Source: Tritrichomonas musculus (Eukaryota > Parabasalia > Tritrichomonadida > Tritrichomonadidae). Taken from it: a stretch of DNA of 64,000 nucleotides. The notes beneath the pieces were generated by a model. The model had not been told where the DNA came from. It searched no databases and saw only the letters and a program-made list of their open reading frames with translations. The position numbers and the translations under genes were made by a program. The stretch lies in the NCBI GenBank assembly GCA_039105265.1, contig JAPFFF010000006.1:2542001-2606000 (forward strand), in the 5' to 3' direction. This document shows, piece after piece, positions 58,866 to 64,000 of this stretch. Positions within the stretch are counted from its first letter, which is position 1; each line of letters opens with the position of its first letter.

Positions 58866-61800
58866 ATGTCTTTCTTACTAAGATTTTTTCAACCCAAAAG
58901 TACAATATCAAAGCCTATGGAAGTTGTACATGCAGTTCATTTAAGTTCAGATTTGAAATGGGAATTCGATCCTCATTTCGACGCCAAAGAAATTTTCAAA
59001 AAATTGCAAGTCATTGGAAAAGGTGGTTTTGGTACAGTTTGTAAAGTTATACATATTCCTTCGCAAACTATTCTTGCTGGTAAATTAATCAATCCTAAAC
59101 TAGTTAATAGTCCAAATTCTAAAAAAGAAATCGATCATGAAATTGCTTTAATGAAAGAGGTTGAATCCGATTATACCATTCGATATTACGGAAGCGTTCT
59201 GTTTGAAGGGTCAATGATGATATTAATGGAATACTGCGATTGTGGATCCTTAAGAAACATATTAGATGTAAGAGAGCAAGTTCTTAATGAAGACCAAATT
59301 GCAATTGTTATGCGTGATCTTCTCTTAGGTCTTCAAATCATTCATACAAGATATCGAATTGTCCATCGTGATATTAAAGCCGCTAACATTCTATTAACAT
59401 CATCGGGAGGCATTAGAATTGCTGATTTTGGTGTTTCTCGTCGATTTGAAAAAACAGGAACAATACACACTATGACAATTGTTGGAACTCCATATTGGAT
59501 GGCTCCTGAAGTTATAAATGGGACAGCATACAGTTTTCCAGCTGATTTATGGAGTGTTGGTATTACTGCAGTAGAGCTTGCTGAAGGAGCACCACCCTAT
59601 GTCGAATTAGCACCAACCAAAGCCATGATTGAAATTTTTGTTAAAGGATTTCCTGGTTATCGATTCAAAAAGATGCACAGCCAAGAATTTATGGACTTTG
59701 TTTCTCATTGTGTTCAAAAGAAAGATTCAGATCGTTGGGATATTCCTCATCTCCTTGAGCATCCCTTCATCAAAAGGGCAGAAAATATGTCGCGTGTTGA
59801 AGTGCTTAACGATCTAATCAAATGTGGGCTTAGAGTTACTAAATCGCAAGCAAGTGATAACTCAAAAATATTCTCTTCCAAAAATAATAATAGTGTTATG
59901 AATACAAACAGTAATTTGTTTTCGTTTTCTACTCAACAAAATGCAAGCCCTGCTCCAAATCTAAATTCAGCTACAAATTTTGACACTTTTGGTAACTCAG
60001 GATGCCATAATCCAAGAGATGGTGTACAATTAAAGAGTGGTACCAATTTTGATACATTTAGTATTGGTGGTGCCAACAATGATTCTTCACAATTGAAATC
60101 GAGAAACGGTTTTGACTCAGCAGCTTTGAATTCAGCAGCAAATTTTGATTCATTTGCAGCTGCACACAAAAACAGTTTTGATTCAGCCGCTTTAAATTCA
60201 GGAACAAACTTTGGTATGGGAAATGGCTTTGACTCAGCGGCACTAAATTCAGGAACAAAGTTTGATTCATTTGCCGCTGCTTATAACAACGGATTTGATT
60301 CAGCTGCCCTAAATTCAGGAGCAAACTTTGATTCGTTTGCCGCTGCCCATAAAAATAGTTTTGATTCGGCCGCATTGAATTCAGGAACAAACTTTGGAAT
60401 GGGAAATGGTTTTGATTCAGCAGCACTTAATTCAGGAACAAACTTTGATTCGTTTGCAGCTGCACATCAAAACGGTTTTGATTCAGCAGCATTGAATTCA
60501 GGAACCAATTTTGGAATGGGCAATGGCTTTGATTCAGCAGCACTAAACTCAAAGACAAGCTTTGATTCCTTTGCCAAAGGTAATCGAGGATCTCCTTCTA
60601 ATTTCAGACCATCGACCGGTTTTGACTCATTTGCAGCCTCTCAAAACAACAATAATAGCTCTGGCTTTGATTCGTTTGCTTCTGGATATAGAAATGGATT
60701 TGATTCTGCCTCATTGAATTCAAATAACAACTTTGTCTCTCCTTTAGCAAACAATAACAACAGCAACGGATTGAAGTCATCTGCAGGTTTCGACTCTTTT
60801 GCAGCCAACTACCGCAGCCCTCAAGGAAGCAGTGGACTCGATTCAGCAGCTTTGAATTCAGGAACAAACTTTGGTTGTTTTTTCGGTAGTCAGAATAATG
60901 GATTCGATTCTGCTTCTTTGAACTCAGGAACAGGCTTTGATTCTTTTGCTGGACAAAATAAAAACGGTTTTGACTCGGCAGCTCTTAACTCGTCAACAAA
61001 CTTCGATTCTTTTGCAGCAAATTACGGACAAAACAAAAATGGCTTCGACTCAGCAGCTCTTAACTCGTCAACAAATTTCGATTCTTTTGCAGCAAATTAC
61101 GGACAAAACAAAAATGGTTTCGATTCAGCAGCTCTCAACTCGTCAACAAATTTCGATTCTTTTGCAGCAAATTACGGACAAAACAAAAATGGCTTCGACT
61201 CAGCAGCTCTTAACTCGTCAACAAATTTCGATTCTTTTGCAGCAAATTACGGACAAAACAAAAATGGCTTCGACTCAGCAGCTCTCAACTCGTCAACAAA
61301 CTTCGATTCTTTTGCAGCAAATTACGGACAAAATAAAAACGGTTTCGACTCGGCCTCTCTTAATTCCTCGGCTAATTACGAATCATTTTCACCAGGTCTC
61401 GGAAACAGCCTCAAACCTTCGACTGGCTTCGATACTTTTGCCAAAGGAAACTCGAACAACAACGAGCAAAGAACTAGCTTTGACTCATTTGCAAATAGCG
61501 ATAATAATAAAGTTAGCTTTGATTCATTTGCCAATAACAACAACATTAATAGTGGTGCTGCTGGTGGAAAAACTGGTTTCGATTCATTTGTGTCTGTGAA
61601 TGGTCAAGGTAATGGGTTTGACTCTTTCCAGGCCGGCCATGGTCAAAATAACGGATTTGACTCTTTCTCATTGAACTCTGGAACAAACTTCGACTCGTTT
61701 GTCTCTGCAAAAGACGCTGACCTAAAATCGTCAAATGGATTCGACTCTTTTTCTGCTTCGCCTGGTAAAATAAACGGTTCCAACTCTAACTCAAGTTTTA

Positions 61801-62768
61801 GCTCGTTTATATCAACGAAGAGTGCCGATTTGAGGTCGGGCAATGGCTTCGACTCATTCGAACTTGAAGGGATTCAACCAAACTTTGTCAAACCTGGTAC
61901 GGATGAGTTCAACTCCAACACATTCCAGTCATTTGACTCATTTAATGCCTCCCAGCAGCAAGAGCTTCAAAAACAGCAAGAAAAGCAGAATCAAGATAAT
62001 AATATTAATATTCAGCAAAAGCCAGACACTCAGCAACATAACAATTTGCAACAGATTCAAAGTCATCCACAGCTTACTGAAGGTGATGCTAGCCAATCTG
62101 GTCTGAAGCCATTACAGAAGGCGCAATCATCACCAGTCGAACAGAGTCATGAGCAGCCTCAATTTCCTCTCTGCAACAACCAGCACTGCAAGTCAATGCA
62201 GCAGATCCGCCCGCCTCAGCAGCCAGTTCGGCAACAACAACAACAGCATCAGCATCATCAGCATCAGTCACCTGCCAATTCTCCATCAGGTTCACAGACA
62301 ATCAATCCGCATTCTTCCATTCCGCATGTCACGTTTACGGGCCTTCCCGCCTTGCAGCCCCACGGGCAGCGCCAGATGAATAATCGGATGCCATTTGTCA
62401 ATTACGGCTCGGTTGTCCAGTCTGCAAAAGAAGGAAAGCCTCTTCCTCCCGTCTTCTACCAGCAGGACGACTCAATGATCGCCCAGCAGCGACGCAGGCA
62501 GCAAGAGCATGAGCAGATGATGAAGAGGAAACTCATTCAGCCGTTTAGAATCGGAAGGCCAGATGAAAGTGAGGAAGAAAAAGTGCCAACTTGGTCACCT
62601 CCTATGCCAATTGTTGCTTTCTTGATTATCGTGGCGCTGATCTATGGACCTGAGGGATTTTTGATGTCTATAATGTTCATTGCTGCGTTTTGTTTCATGA
62701 TCTTTCATGGAAAAAAGAATGTCAAAGCTAATGAGGGTCTGATTCCAAGGAATTTCCAGAAAAAATAA
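58866..62768 (+). CDS. STE20/GCK-like kinase with FDSF repeat region and C-terminal membrane segments
   Basis: I start at the ATG at 58866 (M-S-F-L-L-R-F-F); 1300 residues. The kinase domain is complete: G51-K-G-G-F-G-T-V (P-loop), K73 in L-A-G-K-L-I, H-R-D-I-K-A-A-N-I-L-L, D-F-G-V-S and G-T-P-Y-W-M-A-P-E-V, which is typical of the STE20 GCK/MST group. After it come about 700 residues of repeats with F-D-S-F and F-D-S-A-A-L-N-S motifs, including five identical 25-residue units. A Q/N- and H-rich part follows. Near the end I see two hydrophobic segments (M-P-I-V-A-F-L-I-I-V-A-L-I and L-M-S-I-M-F-I-A-A-F-C-F-M-I) and a basic tail. Thus it is likely anchored in a membrane with the kinase in the cytosol. 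Confidence 0.85.
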   Translation: MSFLLRFFQPKSTISKPMEVVHAVHLSSDLKWEFDPHFDAKEIFKKLQVIGKGGFGTVCKVIHIPSQTILAGKLINPKLVNSPNSKKEIDHEIALMKEVESDYTIRYYGSVLFEGSMMILMEYCDCGSLRNILDVREQVLNEDQIAIVMRDLLLGLQIIHTRYRIVHRDIKAANILLTSSGGIRIADFGVSRRFEKTGTIHTMTIVGTPYWMAPEVINGTAYSFPADLWSVGITAVELAEGAPPYVELAPTKAMIEIFVKGFPGYRFKKMHSQEFMDFVSHCVQKKDSDRWDIPHLLEHPFIKRAENMSRVEVLNDLIKCGLRVTKSQASDNSKIFSSKNNNSVMNTNSNLFSFSTQQNASPAPNLNSATNFDTFGNSGCHNPRDGVQLKSGTNFDTFSIGGANNDSSQLKSRNGFDSAALNSAANFDSFAAAHKNSFDSAALNSGTNFGMGNGFDSAALNSGTKFDSFAAAYNNGFDSAALNSGANFDSFAAAHKNSFDSAALNSGTNFGMGNGFDSAALNSGTNFDSFAAAHQNGFDSAALNSGTNFGMGNGFDSAALNSKTSFDSFAKGNRGSPSNFRPSTGFDSFAASQNNNNSSGFDSFASGYRNGFDSASLNSNNNFVSPLANNNNSNGLKSSAGFDSFAANYRSPQGSSGLDSAALNSGTNFGCFFGSQNNGFDSASLNSGTGFDSFAGQNKNGFDSAALNSSTNFDSFAANYGQNKNGFDSAALNSSTNFDSFAANYGQNKNGFDSAALNSSTNFDSFAANYGQNKNGFDSAALNSSTNFDSFAANYGQNKNGFDSAALNSSTNFDSFAANYGQNKNGFDSASLNSSANYESFSPGLGNSLKPSTGFDTFAKGNSNNNEQRTSFDSFANSDNNKVSFDSFANNNNINSGAAGGKTGFDSFVSVNGQGNGFDSFQAGHGQNNGFDSFSLNSGTNFDSFVSAKDADLKSSNGFDSFSASPGKINGSNSNSSFSSFISTKSADLRSGNGFDSFELEGIQPNFVKPGTDEFNSNTFQSFDSFNASQQQELQKQQEKQNQDNNINIQQKPDTQQHNNLQQIQSHPQLTEGDASQSGLKPLQKAQSSPVEQSHEQPQFPLCNNQHCKSMQQIRPPQQPVRQQQQQHQHHQHQSPANSPSGSQTINPHSSIPHVTFTGLPALQPHGQRQMNNRMPFVNYGSVVQSAKEGKPLPPVFYQQDDSMIAQQRRRQQEHEQMMKRKLIQPFRIGRPDESEEEKVPTWSPPMPIVAFLIIVALIYGPEGFLMSIMFIAAFCFMIFHGKKNVKANEGLIPRNFQKK
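60968..61342 (+). repeat. 75-bp tandem repeat, five units, in the kinase gene
   Basis: Five units of exactly 75 bp (61342-60968+1 = 375) coding F-D-S-A-A-L-N-S-S-T-N-F-D-S-F-A-A-N-Y-G plus Q-N-K-N-G, identical in protein and nearly so in DNA. A diverged sixth unit follows (F-D-S-A-S-L-N-S-S-A-N). It is in frame, so copy number can change without breaking the protein. Confidence 0.9.
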
Positions 62769-63057
62769 TTTTATCGTTTATTTTTTTATTTATTTATGTA
62801 TTTGATTATATAATAAAGTTTTTTTTTGTAAAATTATATATAATACAAAATTATTATAAATTTTGATAGTTTTTTTAACTTTGTTGTGATATTACTAACT
62901 TATAATTAATACATATATTCATTCGGAAATATGATTTTAAAGCAAAAAAAAAAAATATTTTGTAAAAAAAAAATGATTTCTTGGATTACTTAATAGAGAT
63001 TTTTTTTTGTTTAAAATAAAAAAGATTTTGAACAAAGAAAATAAAAAAAAAAGTATT

Positions 63058-63432
63058 TCAATCTTCTGCTGGAGGAGTAATTTTGAATTGTTGAAAAACT
63101 TCAGATTCTTTATCTTTATCAATACGTCCAATTAATACGATATCATCTGTTCTGAAATAGCATGTACCATATGAAGCGTCATTTACTCCAGATTGATAAA
63201 TAAACCTGTTCCTAGCTCTTGATAAAACGATATTTCCGAATGAATCAAATGAAGATAATTCACCGATAAAAGTCTGAAAGTCGGTAGTAACAACACAAAC
63301 AGGTGTATCTAAATCAAAAACCAACGACATTGTACCTGGATAATCGCTCATTTTCAATCCAGCTTTATAATCATTACGAATATTATCGAAGAGCATTGCG
63401 GTTTCTTTCTTTTTTGCTTGGCTATCGTGCAT
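63058..63432 (-). CDS. LSM1: LSm1, decapping activator
   Basis: 124 residues. The Sm fold is clear: P-G-T-M-S-L-V-F-D-L-D, F-I-G-E-L-S-S-F-D-S-F-G-N-I-V-L-S (Sm1) and R-T-D-D-I-V-L-I-G-R-I-D (Sm2), followed by K-D-K-E as in LSm1. The Y-G-T-C-Y-F-R-T-D-D match to the G-x-x-x-V-R-G-E-N of human LSM1 and the F-Q-Q-F end also fit. LSm1-7 binds deadenylated mRNA and starts decapping. It lacks the long C-terminal tail of animal LSM1. It ends convergently with the kinase gene. Confidence 0.85.
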   Translation of the reverse strand: MHDSQAKKKETAMLFDNIRNDYKAGLKMSDYPGTMSLVFDLDTPVCVVTTDFQTFIGELSSFDSFGNIVLSRARNRFIYQSGVNDASYGTCYFRTDDIVLIGRIDKDKESEVFQQFKITPPAED

Positions 63433-63882
63433 TTTTCGAAAATTTAAAAAATAAATTAAAACACCGTAAAAGTAATCAAAAAGTCAAAGTCTTCAGAATA
63501 AAATTTTTATGTGTATGTAAATATTTATTTGTTTTAACAAATATGAATGATTTGTGTTTACAATTATATTAAAAATATATATTTTTTATAATTTTAATAA
63601 AATAAAAATCGAAATAAAACTATATTAAGATTTTCCATTTTTCTATAGTGTGGCTATATAAATTCTTAAAAAGAAAAAAATATAATTTTGAGAATATATC
63701 GTTCAAATTGTAATATTTTATATAAATATTTATTATAATATTTAGTTTTATTTAGTAAAATATCTAAAATATTATCTTAAAATAAAAATATCAAAAAATC
63801 TAAAAAAAAACATTTTCATATATTTTGTAAATCATTCAAATTATATGACAAGCCTTTTTAATATTTTGTTTCTTTGTTTTTG
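63433..63882. promoter_or_regulatory. Upstream region between divergent LSm1 and the right-edge gene
   Basis: AT-rich, 450 bp. A TCAAAAAGTC motif at 63476-63485 lies about 45 bases upstream of the LSm1 ATG. No other feature seen. Confidence 0.35.
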
Positions 63883-64000
63883 ATGTTACATTTGATCAGA
63901 AGGAATATAAATGATAACGTTTCTGAAGAAGAAAGTGAAGAAGAAGAAGAAGAATTCACTGAAGACAGCACATTTACTTTAATAATTAATGGATTTAATT
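63883..64000 (+). CDS. Acidic protein, 5' end only
   Basis: An ATG at 63883 opens M-L-H-L-I-R-R-N-I-N-D-N-V, followed by a Ser/Glu run (S-E-E-E-S-E-E-E-E-E-E-F) and T-F-T-L-I-I-N-G-F-N up to the window edge. It is open at the right. Too little is seen to name it. Confidence 0.5.
   Translation, partial: MLHLIRRNINDNVSEEESEEEEEEFTEDSTFTLIINGFN

Noticed and set aside
62937-63131. Small ORF antisense to the kinase-LSm1 spacer
   Set aside because: K/F/L-rich translation of A and T runs, overlapping LSm1.

Overview
The window looks like nuclear DNA of a parabasalid protist (trichomonad), more likely a tritrichomonad-type genome than Trichomonas vaginalis because it is so AT-rich, but the species cannot be fixed from the sequence. 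Pointers are expanded BspA-like leucine-rich-repeat (TpLRR) genes, DUF3447/ankyrin genes, remnants of a gp63-like protease and of a beta-helix surface protein, mostly unspliced ORFs, short gene spacing in the conserved part, and eukaryotic single-copy genes (IFT54, MEMO1, LSm1, ZSWIM7, importin-beta type, STE20-type kinase, bromodomain-NET, TRIC-like channel, tRNA-Glu).

The window has two halves. About 1-44 kb is an accessory, repeat-rich and gene-poor region. It holds TpLRR genes (3-3815, 5754-7454, 15450-16808, 28463-30214, 40318-42033), DUF3447/ankyrin genes lying directly upstream of three of them (7442-8581, 14098-15330, 42353-43543), an inverted pair of nearly identical P-loop GTPase genes (21142-23283 minus, 23515-25596 plus), one HxxxDGG acyltransferase (10802-12100), two membrane proteins (33588-35000, 35579-36673), many fragments, minisatellites and inverted-repeat elements. 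One element with an exact 8-bp target duplication sits inside the terminus of another (19052-21020), and a 1.6-kb fold-back element has arms of about 540 bp (37315-38950).

About 44-64 kb is compact and conserved: TRIC-like channel, IFT54, an unknown protein, a Tom40/VDAC-like beta barrel, ZSWIM7, an importin-beta-like HEAT protein, an unknown protein, MEMO1, an armadillo-like protein, bromodomain-NET protein, an unusual STE20 kinase with a long FDSF-repeat region and C-terminal membrane segments, LSm1, and the start of an acidic protein at the right edge.

The observations most worth following are: (1) three loci share a composite layout in which DUF3447 and ankyrin code leads into a TpLRR domain at the same join, and each is broken at the same place by AT-rich sequence; (2) the two GTPase genes are a mosaic of near-identical and divergent blocks, with identity stopping almost exactly at the coding ends; (3) nested and long inverted-repeat elements; (4) a 17-unit LRR array whose 69-bp repeats are almost invariant except at a few codons; (5) the kinase with FDSF repeats and a membrane tail. 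Several coding blocks lack any ATG; the best start is given for each.
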